Assembly (NCBI GenBank): GCA_017416345.1
Contig: JAFQCR010000033.1
Span: 62,001-126,000, forward strand
From: Clostridia bacterium
Lineage (GTDB): Bacteria > Bacillota > Clostridia > Oscillospirales > Acutalibacteraceae
DNA: 64,000 nucleotides
Direction: 5' to 3'
Below the pieces are notes generated by a model. That model did no database searches. It worked only from the letters and a program-made list of their open reading frames with translations, and was not told where the DNA came from. Within the stretch, counting starts at the first letter, position 1, and every line of letters starts with the position of its first letter. Both the position numbers and the translations under genes were made by a program. Below, piece after piece: positions 15,777 to 23,896 of this stretch.

Positions 15777-16586
15777 TTAGGCTTCGGTAATTTTGCCGTC
15801 AAGCTGATTTTCTACGAAAAATGCTTCGACCATTTCCTCAGGATCCTTATGGTATTCGATTTTTACATCATTGTATCTGGGATATGCAACAGTGTCATTG
15901 CCCATTGTAAGCTTGGTTCTTTGCTCGTATTTCGGATTGTTTTTGCTGTGAATGGAGTATCCGAGATTTGCGCGAGTATTAGGATCGTTATAAACAGCAA
16001 CCACGGATTTAACTGCGCCCTCGAGTCTCATCTTGACCAGCTCAACGTCTCTAACAGCAACCTTGGATTGTTTTGCAGAACACCTAAACGGAACGATTGA
16101 ATAATTCAACTTTTTCATATTGCCGCAATAAGGGCATTTAAGATCAATTGCAACATGAACAGAAGCGCTGGCGGTTGCGGCAACTTCGGAAACAACGCCG
16201 TCGCTGCTGGAGGGATGCCTTACACCGTTATAAACAGCCTCGTTTTTGCCAATGACATAAGAAACATATTTTACAAAGTCTTCACGGGTTTTTATCTCTG
16301 CCAGTTTATTACAGCTGTTACATGTAAGTGCTTTGAACTTCTCTTTCGCTTTCTTAATTACGATGAGCAAGAAGCCGAAAAACAATGTTGCGAAAATGCC
16401 GATCATACCGAAGATCATGAGAAAACCGAGTGCATCAACAGCACCGCCCAACACACTGGGGATCACCGCAAGTGCGATCGAGCCGTAAAGCCAGGGCATA
16501 ATTTCCTTTTTTCGTGCATCAGCTTCTGCAATTGTGTTGATGGGGTCTTTTACAAGATGTTTCAAATAAGCTAAGGGGTTTTTCAT
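15777..16586 (-). CDS. Membrane protein with zinc-ribbon cysteine pairs
   Basis: The 269-residue protein has two hydrophobic segments (about 33-55 and 58-78) followed by a cytoplasmic domain with two CxxC pairs, CNSC near residue 88 and CPYC near 150, which can form a zinc ribbon. No family is recognised. GGAGG precedes the ATG. It is divergent from a small XRE regulator, with two perfect palindromes in between, so the regulator probably controls it. Confidence 0.65.
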   Translation of the reverse strand: MKNPLAYLKHLVKDPINTIAEADARKKEIMPWLYGSIALAVIPSVLGGAVDALGFLMIFGMIGIFATLFFGFLLIVIKKAKEKFKALTCNSCNKLAEIKTREDFVKYVSYVIGKNEAVYNGVRHPSSSDGVVSEVAATASASVHVAIDLKCPYCGNMKKLNYSIVPFRCSAKQSKVAVRDVELVKMRLEGAVKSVVAVYNDPNTRANLGYSIHSKNNPKYEQRTKLTMGNDTVAYPRYNDVKIEYHKDPEEMVEAFFVENQLDGKITEA

Positions 16587-16610
16587 TTTTTTCTACCTCC
16601 AAACAAAATA

Positions 16611-16652
16611 TGTAACAAAATGTTACATAAAGATTGTAACACAATGTTACAA
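16611..16652. promoter_or_regulatory. Twin TGTAACA palindromes (operator candidates)
   Basis: Two perfect palindromes lie between divergent genes: TGTAACAAAATGTTACA (16611-16627) and TTGTAACACAATGTTACAA (16634-16652). Their centres are 24 bases apart. They are likely binding sites for the small XRE protein encoded immediately right. Confidence 0.75.
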
Positions 16653-16672
16653 TAAATGCAAGAGGTGATTTG

Positions 16673-16876
16673 GTGATCGGGCTAAAAAATATTCGCAGAC
16701 AGCGAAATCTTAATCAGCAAAAGGTTGCGATGGATCTGAATATTTCAAGAGAGGCGCTGTCGTATTACGAAAACGGCAAGCGGGAGCCGTCGCTTGCGTT
16801 GCTGGTCGCCATGTCCAAGTATTTCAACGTGTCGATCAACTATCTGATCACCGGCGAGGAATTTCAAAAAAGATGA
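16673..16876 (+). CDS. Small XRE-family regulator
   Basis: The GTG at 16673, five bases behind AGAGGTG, is preferred over the TTG before it. The 67-residue protein is a single XRE domain: IRRQRNLNQQKVAMDLNISR, EALSYYENGKREPSLALLVAM and a closing YFNVSINYLITGE. It probably represses itself and the divergent zinc-ribbon membrane gene through the TGTAACA palindromes. Confidence 0.85.
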   Translation: MIGLKNIRRQRNLNQQKVAMDLNISREALSYYENGKREPSLALLVAMSKYFNVSINYLITGEEFQKR

Positions 16877-16948
16877 GCCTGTATTTTGCATAAGCAAAGT
16901 ACAAGCTCATTTTTAGTTTGTATAGATGCGGTTCGTCGCGAAGGAGGC

Positions 16949-17950
16949 TCAGATCCCACAGCACTTGAGCACAAGCTTATACAGCTCGAGCTCGTAGTCG
17001 AGGGTGTAGACCTTTTCCTCGTATTCACCGTTTATGCGCTTGGCAAAGGTGGCCAGCATGGTGTCAAAGCGGTCATAAGCTTCGCTTTCAGACCGAACAC
17101 CCTTATCAAGCCATTTGGTGCTTGAATACTCAACGGCGGTGCTGTAAAGAAGCGGACTTTTAGGGACGTACATCTCCAAAGGTCTTACGACGGCTGTCTT
17201 TTTACTGCCGATGACCAAAAGCTGACGCTCCTGGAAGCCGCCGTGCTGAATATCGGTGGTCTTGGCGGTCGAAACGCCGTTTTTATACTCCATCGCAACC
17301 ATTCCGAAATCCTCACCCGTGGCGCCATCGATTCCGGTCGAACGGGTCAAGGGAATGATGTTTTGTGGCTTGCCCTGAATACGGTAGATAAGGTCGATAA
17401 GATGGCAACCAAGGAAAAACAGCATACCGCCCTTCATACACGACAGCCAGTTTCTGATGTCGGTGGGGTGGGTACAACTCATCTGCACGTCGACCGAAAT
17501 GATATCGCCGTACTCTCCGTTGTCAATGGCCTCGAGCAGCTCGATGACCTTGGGGTTGTAGCGGTACATATATCCCGTGCTGAAGACCTTGCCGCTTTGG
17601 CGCATGGTCTCGATCATTTCCTCGAAATCGGAAAGCACCTGACTGCCGGGCTTCTCCATATGCAGGTGCTTGCCTGCCTTGGCGACCATCGTGGCATATT
17701 TTGTGAGGTATATCTCCTCGGTCTCAACGGCAACGGCGTCGATAGTGGGGTCGGAGAGTATCTCCTCCACCGTCATCTCACGGTAGCCCTCATAGGGCTT
17801 CATCTGCTCGGGGAACTTTTCACGTTCATTTTCGGGGAAGGCAAAGCCGACCACCTCAAAAATGTCATTCTGCCTTAAAAGACTGTTCCAGACAAAATTG
17901 CCGTGGCTCATCAGGCTTGTGCCGATCTGTGCGATTCTTACTTTTTTCAT
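16949..17950 (-). CDS. Gfo/Idh/MocA family oxidoreductase
   Basis: The ATG at 17950 sits behind GGAG and overlaps the upstream stop (ATGA); a TTG five codons earlier is the alternative. The 333-residue protein has an N-terminal Rossmann fold (VRIAQIGTSLMSHG) and the family motif HMEKPG, where Lys is catalytic. Members oxidise or epimerise sugars and cyclitols with NAD(P). The partner upstream is an MDR dehydrogenase, and a divergent AraC regulator points to a catabolic sugar or polyol pathway. Substrate unknown. Confidence 0.88.
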   Translation of the reverse strand: MKKVRIAQIGTSLMSHGNFVWNSLLRQNDIFEVVGFAFPENEREKFPEQMKPYEGYREMTVEEILSDPTIDAVAVETEEIYLTKYATMVAKAGKHLHMEKPGSQVLSDFEEMIETMRQSGKVFSTGYMYRYNPKVIELLEAIDNGEYGDIISVDVQMSCTHPTDIRNWLSCMKGGMLFFLGCHLIDLIYRIQGKPQNIIPLTRSTGIDGATGEDFGMVAMEYKNGVSTAKTTDIQHGGFQERQLLVIGSKKTAVVRPLEMYVPKSPLLYSTAVEYSSTKWLDKGVRSESEAYDRFDTMLATFAKRINGEYEEKVYTLDYELELYKLVLKCCGI

Positions 17951-18960
17951 TTCAAAAGTCTCCAATCAAACTGAACCATCGGGAAGGACGGCTCGTTGGC
18001 AAGACGGGTGTAGACTTCGGTTGCTTCTTCGGGGGAATGAACCTCTTCAACAAGCTCGGTAAGCTTCAGTCTGCCCATTTCGGTCAGCTTTACAGCGGCC
18101 TTCATATCGTCGGCCTGAGTCCACCAGCCCTCGTGAGATTCCTGACGGGGACGTGCATCGGTGTGTGCGCCGACAAGGGTGATTCCGGGGAAATGCACCT
18201 TACGGTAGTAGTCGATAGTGAAATCCTTGTTACGGGTGCAACCGAGCAATGCAACTCGGCCAAAACGTGCCATACAGTCCAAAATTCCGTCCAGACCTGC
18301 GCCGATACCCGTGACCTCAATACCAACCTTGGCGCCGCCGTTTGTCAACTTTTTGGCAGTTGCGGCAAAATCGGGTGCATAGGGATCAAGTGCGTAATCG
18401 GCGCCGTTTTTGAGAGCGACCTCACGCTTTTGGGGGTTGGGGTCGACGGCGATAATGGGTGCCGCACCGGCCATGCGCAAAAGCTTGATTCCCATAAGTC
18501 CCAAAACGCCAAGACCCATAACAATGGCAGGCTCGCCCATCTCAAAACGGCACTTGCGGATGGCGGCCATCGGGAAAATGCTGATATGGAACAAAGCGGC
18601 ATCCTCAAAAGATACCGAATCGGGGAGCTTGAATGCATATTTTGCGGGAATGTTGACGTAGCTTGCGTGGATGGTCCACATCATTGCAACACGGTCACCG
18701 ACCTTAAGCTCTTCAACGCCCTCACCAACGGCGGTAACGGTGCCCGATGTGCTGTAGCCCAACGTTCTGGGGAAGGTCACACCTGCGCCCTTGCCGGGAG
18801 CAATGTTGGGGTCTCCGATAAGATTAGCTCTCTCGGTTCCGCTACTGATGGACGAAACCGCAACCTTGACCTGGATCTCACCTGCTTTGGGGGCTTCGAG
18901 CTCGTCGGTTATGAGCTTGGCCACTCTGGGTTCTGTAAACTGTATAACCTTGCGTTCCAT
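17947..18960 (-). CDS. Zinc-type alcohol dehydrogenase-like (MDR) oxidoreductase
   Basis: The 337-residue protein has the MDR layout: GroES-like N-domain (ISSGTERANL, TLGYSTSGTVTAVGEGVE) and Rossmann domain (VMGLGVLGLMGIKLLRMAG). The four-Cys structural zinc loop of classical alcohol dehydrogenases is absent. The SSGTER variant is common in MDR proteins encoded beside Gfo/Idh/MocA genes. It is translationally coupled to the next gene and divergent from an AraC regulator, presumably its activator. Confidence 0.85.
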   Translation of the reverse strand: MERKVIQFTEPRVAKLITDELEAPKAGEIQVKVAVSSISSGTERANLIGDPNIAPGKGAGVTFPRTLGYSTSGTVTAVGEGVEELKVGDRVAMMWTIHASYVNIPAKYAFKLPDSVSFEDAALFHISIFPMAAIRKCRFEMGEPAIVMGLGVLGLMGIKLLRMAGAAPIIAVDPNPQKREVALKNGADYALDPYAPDFAATAKKLTNGGAKVGIEVTGIGAGLDGILDCMARFGRVALLGCTRNKDFTIDYYRKVHFPGITLVGAHTDARPRQESHEGWWTQADDMKAAVKLTEMGRLKLTELVEEVHSPEEATEVYTRLANEPSFPMVQFDWRLLK

Positions 18961-19002
18961 AAAAAATACCTCGCTTTTGAGTGTTTTTCTTTATTTTAAC
19001 GC

Positions 19003-19032
19003 TTGACAGAATGTGTTTCAATACAATATACT
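19003..19032 (+). promoter_or_regulatory. Sigma-A type promoter for the AraC gene
   Basis: TTGACA, an 18-base spacer, then TATACT, about 45 bases ahead of the AraC-family start codon. Confidence 0.65.
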
Positions 19033-19077
19033 ATACTAAAGAGGTAAAATTCTCCACTTTTCGAGAGGAAAAGCGCT

Positions 19078-19839
19078 ATGAATAATGAAGAATTCTTCAG
19101 TTCGTTCAAATTTATCAGAATCAAGCCCAACCGATACAACAAGGGCGGCAATATGAGCAAACAGGGCTGTGTGACCAACTTTTTGGGGCGGCTTTTGTAC
19201 GGCACGGGGAAATTGGTGTCGCAGGGTACGACCGTGATGCTGTCAGCAGGCGAAACTGTCTTTATCCCCAAAGGATGCCGCTACGAATCGTTCTGGACAC
19301 CCGACGAAAACTCAAGGCTTGAGTGGGATTCTATAGGTTTTGACTATTTTCCGCAGACCGATAAGGGAACTTATCTTCTGCAAAAGGTCGGGCTTGACGG
19401 CCGTGCGACCGAGCTGTTGAATGCGGTGACCGAGCAGATGAAGGTCACACCCTACACCGTCGGCAGGCTTTATGAGGTTTTGGATAGGATCCTGCCCAAA
19501 ATGCAACGTCAGGTGGGGTCGCAGGATCTGATAACCGAAAACGCCGTGAAATATATGCGTGATGATCCGTTTGCCTCAATGAGCGAGGTGGCGGCCGCCT
19601 GCCACGTCAGCGAATCGTGGCTATACACCGTTTTCAAGGAGTCACGGCATTTAAGCCCCAACGAAATGCGCCAGAGGATACTTTGCGAAAAGGCCGAGGA
19701 ACTGCTGCTGTCAACCGGTATGTCGGTGGAGGAGATAAGCAACGAGCTGCAGTTCAGCTCGTCGTCGTATTTCAGAAAAATTTTAAAAAAGCACCTTGGT
19801 AAAACGCCATCGGAGATAAGGCGCACCATCGGTGTTTGA
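19078..19839 (+). CDS. AraC-family transcriptional regulator
   Basis: The 253-residue protein has an N-terminal cupin-like sensing domain (about 20-95; VSQGTTVMLSAGETVFIPKG) and a C-terminal pair of helix-turn-helix motifs (about 155-250; MSEVAAACHVSESWLYTVFK and SVEEISNELQFSSSSYFRKI). AGAGGAAA precedes the ATG. Divergent placement suggests control of the MDR-Gfo/Idh/MocA pair in response to a sugar-like ligand. Confidence 0.88.
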   Translation: MNNEEFFSSFKFIRIKPNRYNKGGNMSKQGCVTNFLGRLLYGTGKLVSQGTTVMLSAGETVFIPKGCRYESFWTPDENSRLEWDSIGFDYFPQTDKGTYLLQKVGLDGRATELLNAVTEQMKVTPYTVGRLYEVLDRILPKMQRQVGSQDLITENAVKYMRDDPFASMSEVAAACHVSESWLYTVFKESRHLSPNEMRQRILCEKAEELLLSTGMSVEEISNELQFSSSSYFRKILKKHLGKTPSEIRRTIGV

Positions 19840-19854
19840 TAATATAAACAAAAC

Positions 19855-19886
19855 GGTCATCGGCGTTAGCCGATGACCACTTTTTT
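19855..19886. terminator. Bidirectional terminator
   Basis: GGTCATCGGC / GCCGATGACC with loop GTTA, followed by six T bases on the plus strand. It serves the AraC gene and, from the other side, the minus-strand operon. Confidence 0.85.
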
Positions 19887-20058
19887 ATTCAATTACGGTG
19901 TATTGGAATATTTCCCAATGGAGCTTGGTGCCGACCGTCACATCGGGCGGAAGCAGTGCCATTGCGATGAACAGATCCTCGTCGCATTTGCCCGAAAGGT
20001 CGTGTAAATAGGCATATTCGCCCTCGATCTTTGAAATTATATAGTCCTTCGGTTCCAT
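19885..20058 (-). CDS. DUF3006-like small protein
   Basis: A 57-residue frame, ATG behind AAAGGATG, reads MEPKDYIISKIEGEYAYLH and later LLPPDVTVGTKLHWEIFQY. This pattern (short beta protein starting with a [F/I]EG.YA motif and ending with a LP..V..G segment) matches DUF3006-type proteins. It starts four bases downstream of the YgjP-like gene and is the last member of that operon. Confidence 0.65.
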   Translation of the reverse strand: MEPKDYIISKIEGEYAYLHDLSGKCDEDLFIAMALLPPDVTVGTKLHWEIFQYTVIE

Positions 20059-20062
20059 AAGA

Positions 20063-20575
20063 TCATCCTTTCAAAAGCTCACGGCGGCGTTTGTAATCGG
20101 GCATAAATTTTCCGACCAATGCCCAAAACCGCTTGGAGTGGTCGTGGTGTGCGGTGTGTGCCAGCTCATGCAGGACAACATAGTCTATGGCTTCGTCGGG
20201 GTACTGCATCAGCAAATACGAAAAACAAACGGAATTTTTGGCGCTGCAGCTTCCAAACCGTGTTTTGGCGCTTGTTATCTTTATGCCGGTGCATTTGAGC
20301 CCCGTAAGTCGGCTGAAATATTCAACCCTTTCGGGCAGAATATCCTTGGCTTTTTGCTTTAGCACGGCGATCTCCTCGGGGGTAGGGTCGTGCCGTTTGG
20401 GACGTTGCTTTTGCCTGGCAACGTTTTTTAAGATCCACGCCGTATGATCTTTGACAAAGCCGTCAACAGTCTCCTGCGGTGTGCGCCACGGCGACCGCAC
20501 CAAAACCTCACCGTCACGGGTGACCTCCAGTGCAAGTGTGCGCCGTGACGAGCGGATCAATCTGTAATCGATCAT
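20063..20575 (-). CDS. YgjP-like (DUF45) metal-dependent hydrolase
   Basis: At 170 residues it is shorter than E. coli YgjP-type proteins but keeps the metalloprotease-like core: VVLHELAHTAHHDHSKRFW carries HELAH plus a later His as zinc ligands. The N-terminal RRTLALEVTRDGEVLVRSP is also typical of the family. Related to WSS1/SprT-like metallopeptidases; the substrate is unknown. Its ATG overlaps the EamA stop (ATGA). Confidence 0.87.
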   Translation of the reverse strand: MIDYRLIRSSRRTLALEVTRDGEVLVRSPWRTPQETVDGFVKDHTAWILKNVARQKQRPKRHDPTPEEIAVLKQKAKDILPERVEYFSRLTGLKCTGIKITSAKTRFGSCSAKNSVCFSYLLMQYPDEAIDYVVLHELAHTAHHDHSKRFWALVGKFMPDYKRRRELLKG

Positions 20576-21519
20576 TGGTTGGCCTTCTTTTTGAAGATTT
20601 TAGCGTAAATGCGGTCGGCAAACGGGGTCTCCACCACAAAAATAGCAAAGAGCATGATCACACAGCCGATACCCTCTCTCAAGGTGGGGAGCTTTGCGTA
20701 GAACGCGCAGGCCGCAACCATACAGAACAGCGATTCGAGGCTCATAATAAGGCTGGCAACGGTGGCCTCGGAGTATTTTTGACCGACTATCTGCAACGTG
20801 TAGGCAACACCCGACGACATAACGCCGCAGAAAAGGATGGGCACGGCGGCCGATAGGATGTTAGCAAATGACAGCGTATCTCGGTCAAAAACGAACATCA
20901 ACACACCCGAAATGACGGCGGCGGTGACAAACTGGATAAGCGACAGCGTAACACCGTCGGCCTTTTGCACGAAGTGGTCGACGACCATGATGTGACCCGT
21001 AAAGGCAACAGCGCAAAGCAACAGATAAATATCGCCCGAGGACACGGTAAAGCCGTCCTTAACGCTGATAAAGTAAAGTCCCAAAACGCCCAAAAGCACG
21101 GCGGCTATCATAGAAAAGCGGAGCTTTTTGCCGCCAAAGACCGAAGCTATGGGCACAAAGATTATGTACATTGCGGTGATAAAGCCTGCCTTGCCCGAGT
21201 CACCCTCGGCCATTTCGGCATTAAACACAATGCCAATTTGCTGCAGGTTGGCGGCAATAGCTAAGGCAATACCGCAACAGATACCGCCCAAAACCGATGT
21301 TTTGGTCACCAAGCGCTCGGGTATACCTGTCTTTTTCACACGCAGCTGCTTCATTATCAGTGCTACGGGAATCAGCACCACGGCACCCACTATCGAGCGC
21401 ATACAGTTAAGGGTAAACGAGCCGATAAACTCGGCGGCCTCCTCCTGAAAGACGAAGGCCGTACCCCATATAACGGTAGCAATTACCAGCATTATGCTAC
21501 CCTTAAGGTTGCTTTTCAT
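20572..21519 (-). CDS. EamA/DMT-family transporter
   Basis: The 315-residue protein has ten predicted transmembrane segments in two EamA repeats (for example GSIMLVIATVIWGTAFVFQE and the second GVMSSGVAYTLQIVGQKYSE). DMT proteins export or import small metabolites such as amino acids or nucleotides. One-base overlap with the mutase gene upstream places it in the same operon. Substrate cannot be told. Confidence 0.88.
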   Translation of the reverse strand: MKSNLKGSIMLVIATVIWGTAFVFQEEAAEFIGSFTLNCMRSIVGAVVLIPVALIMKQLRVKKTGIPERLVTKTSVLGGICCGIALAIAANLQQIGIVFNAEMAEGDSGKAGFITAMYIIFVPIASVFGGKKLRFSMIAAVLLGVLGLYFISVKDGFTVSSGDIYLLLCAVAFTGHIMVVDHFVQKADGVTLSLIQFVTAAVISGVLMFVFDRDTLSFANILSAAVPILFCGVMSSGVAYTLQIVGQKYSEATVASLIMSLESLFCMVAACAFYAKLPTLREGIGCVIMLFAIFVVETPFADRIYAKIFKKKANQ

Positions 21520-23051
21520 CAGTCTTCCTGCTCCTTAAGGGTGTCAAGATATTCTCTTAATACATCGGTATTAAGGAAGCGGCAGTTGAAGAAGAAGGGC
21601 GCAATTTTTTCAAGGATCTTGCGAACTCCGCCCTTGGAATCGCTCTCAACGTTGAACGGCATAACGGGGTCGTGCACCGACAAACGGAGCAGGAACCAGC
21701 CGTCGTCAACGCTGACACGGATGCCCTCACGGTTGTCGTCGGCGATTATGTAGCCGTCCTCTGTGGCTTTGGCCTCACACCAACGCTGAACGCCCTCGAT
21801 GACCAGCTCGCCGTAGGTCTTGAACTCGTCGACCTCGATATTAAAGCGAAGCTCCTTGGCGTCAAGCGGCATTTTGAGGTCGGCGGTAAGGTCGGAAATG
21901 CTCTTGCCCTCACGGCCCAATTTTGCCATCTTTATGATGATTTTTGTAACAAGATATGCGCCGTCATCAAGGAAATAATTTTCCTTCAATGCGGCATGAC
22001 CCGAGGTCTCAATGGCCAACGGAGCGTTGATGCCTTCGTTGCACAAACGGACGGCCTCGTTGATGACGTTTTTATATCCACGCTTGAAGCGGTGATGCTT
22101 ACCGCCAAGGTTTTTCTCGATAAACTCTTTCAGACCCGAGGAGGTCACGCTGTCGGTAACGATAGTCGAGCCGGGCTCGTTTTCAAGTGCAATGGCGGCG
22201 GCCAAAGCAACAAGGCGGTTGCGGTTTATCTCAACACCGTCGGGGTCAACACAGCCGGCACGGTCAACGTCGGTATCAAAGATAACACCGAGGTCGGCAT
22301 TGGAGTTGATAACAGCATCCGAAATGCAGGCCATTGCATACTCGTTTTCGGGGTTGGGAATGTGGTTGGGGAACATTCCGTCGGGCTCAAGGTTGATACT
22401 GCCGGTGGTGTCGGCACCCAAGAGCTTCAGCACCTTGTCGGCATAAAATCCGCCTGCGCCGTTGCCTGCGTCGACAACAATGTGATAGCCTTTAAGCGGC
22501 TGATCCTTTTCCTCAACACCCAACTCACGGCAGATGGTCTCACGCAAGATGGCGGCGTAGTCGGTCATAAAATCACGGGTCTCAACATAGCCGGTTGCAG
22601 GCTCGCAATGCTTACCCTCGTTGGCATCGTTGATTATCTCAACAATGTCAGAGGAATCAAGTCCGCCTGTGGGCAGGAAGAATTTCAGACCGTTGCGGTC
22701 GGCAGGGTGGTGGCTGGCGGTTATCTGAACCGCACCGTCACAGCCGAGCGTTACGGTGGTCATAAACATTGCGGGAGTGGACGACAGACCGCAGTCAACA
22801 ACGTGGATGCCTGCCTTGACCAAGGCCTCAATGACCTTCGATTTGATGCGTTCGGCGGTGATTCTCGAATCGTGTCCCACCGAAACGGTAAGCGTGGGGG
22901 CTTTTTTGCCGCTCTTTTTCTCCAAAAACAGCGCAAATGCGGCGGTGATGTCAAACACAGCATCGTCGGTAAGGTTGATCTCGTTCTCAAAAATGTCGCT
23001 GGCAAAGCCTCTGACATCCGAGCCTGATTTGAGTTCCGTGTAATTTCCCAT
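21519..23051 (-). CDS. Phosphomannomutase/phosphoglucomutase (alpha-D-phosphohexomutase)
   Basis: ATG at 23051 behind AAGGAG gives 510 residues. Four-domain phosphohexomutase motifs are visible: the phosphoserine loop TASHHPADRNGLKFF (usual TASHNP, here His replaces Asn), the metal-binding DTDVDRAGCVD and a sugar-binding SGHAALKENY. It interconverts hexose 1- and 6-phosphates for envelope sugar precursors. It lies between a tiny membrane protein gene and a DMT transporter, all coupled. Confidence 0.9.
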   Translation of the reverse strand: MGNYTELKSGSDVRGFASDIFENEINLTDDAVFDITAAFALFLEKKSGKKAPTLTVSVGHDSRITAERIKSKVIEALVKAGIHVVDCGLSSTPAMFMTTVTLGCDGAVQITASHHPADRNGLKFFLPTGGLDSSDIVEIINDANEGKHCEPATGYVETRDFMTDYAAILRETICRELGVEEKDQPLKGYHIVVDAGNGAGGFYADKVLKLLGADTTGSINLEPDGMFPNHIPNPENEYAMACISDAVINSNADLGVIFDTDVDRAGCVDPDGVEINRNRLVALAAAIALENEPGSTIVTDSVTSSGLKEFIEKNLGGKHHRFKRGYKNVINEAVRLCNEGINAPLAIETSGHAALKENYFLDDGAYLVTKIIIKMAKLGREGKSISDLTADLKMPLDAKELRFNIEVDEFKTYGELVIEGVQRWCEAKATEDGYIIADDNREGIRVSVDDGWFLLRLSVHDPVMPFNVESDSKGGVRKILEKIAPFFFNCRFLNTDVLREYLDTLKEQED

Positions 23052-23067
23052 AATAATCTCCTTAAAT

Positions 23068-23199
23068 TCAAAGAGAGCCAAAGAGCAGCTCGGCACCGAT
23101 AAAGCCTATCGCTATAAGCGACAGTGCGATCAGCGTCCACGCCGCCGACTTTAACACAAGTCGGAGCCCAGTGGTCTTCTTTTGTTTTGTATTGCTCAT
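23068..23199 (-). CDS. 43-residue single-span membrane protein
   Basis: A short frame with ATG behind GGGAGG encodes a basic N-terminus (MSNTKQKKTTGLRLVLKSAA) then one hydrophobic span ending in GAELLFGSL. It precedes the phosphohexomutase gene by 16 bases, so it heads the operon. No family known to me; it may be a small membrane anchor or regulator. Confidence 0.55.
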   Translation of the reverse strand: MSNTKQKKTTGLRLVLKSAAWTLIALSLIAIGFIGAELLFGSL

Positions 23200-23210
23200 T
23201 TTCTCGCCTC

Positions 23211-23232
23211 CCGTCAACAGTATTGTTGACGG
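23211..23232. promoter_or_regulatory. Perfect palindrome upstream of mutase operon
   Basis: CCGTCAACA / TGTTGACGG with centre GTAT lies just upstream of the ribosome binding site of the 43-residue protein and about 80 bases ahead of the divergent MecA-like gene. It may be an operator or a leader hairpin. Confidence 0.45.
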
Positions 23233-23308
23233 ACAGCGTAAATTTAATTCAGTTCACCCCTGCCAAGCACTCGGTATATAATGGCGTATAGATCCATGGA
23301 GGTGCTGT

Positions 23309-23893
23309 ATGACGGTGAGGGTGGTTGACGGACAGTTAAAGGTGACTTTGACCGAGACCGAAACGGTGAGATTCAATATCGACCGTGTGTTTTTTGATCG
23401 GGTATGTGAGCCTGCCAAGGTGGCCTTGACCAAGCTGTTACGCCTTGCGGTAATAAAGACCGATTTCAAATGCTCGGCCACCGTGTTTCAGATCGAGCTG
23501 TACCCCGTGTTTGAGGGCGGCTGTGAGGTCTGGTTCATACCTCAAAACACCTCGTCCGAGGTCAAACCAAAAGCAACGGTTCAAAAATGCTGTATTTTTG
23601 AATTTTTCTGCTCGGAGGGTCTGCTTGCGGCGTGTGAAGCGCTGTATCACGATCCCAAAACACGCTATTGCCGCTCGGCCGTCTATTTAAAAAACGGAAG
23701 CTACCGTCTTGCGGTTTCGGGGTTAGACCCTTCCGCTTTTCGAAGCATTTCGCTTAATTTCAGCGACCGAACGGTATCGTCGGCCGCTTTTGCGGCCGAA
23801 ACTGCGGAGCATTGGAAATGCATCTGTCCAAAAAATGCCGTTGCGGTGATCGGTGCCGCTTTAAGCCACACCGATCCCGAAGGCTTGTCTTAA
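23309..23893 (+). CDS. MecA-like adaptor protein
   Basis: The 194-residue length and layout fit MecA/YpbH adaptors that deliver substrates to ClpC. The N-domain (VRVVDGQLKVTLTETETVRF, then a helix and CSATVFQIELYP..GGCEV) and a C-domain (FEFFCSEGLLAACEALYHD, then YLKNGSYRLAVSGL) follow the family's pattern, with weak residue identity. GGAGGT precedes the ATG. If correct, it acts in regulated proteolysis. Alternative: an unrelated two-domain protein of the same fold. Confidence 0.6.
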   Translation: MTVRVVDGQLKVTLTETETVRFNIDRVFFDRVCEPAKVALTKLLRLAVIKTDFKCSATVFQIELYPVFEGGCEVWFIPQNTSSEVKPKATVQKCCIFEFFCSEGLLAACEALYHDPKTRYCRSAVYLKNGSYRLAVSGLDPSAFRSISLNFSDRTVSSAAFAAETAEHWKCICPKNAVAVIGAALSHTDPEGLS

Positions 23894-23896
23894 TTA

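Noticed and set aside
21672-23027. 451-residue plus-strand open frame
   Set aside because: Antisense shadow of the phosphohexomutase gene.
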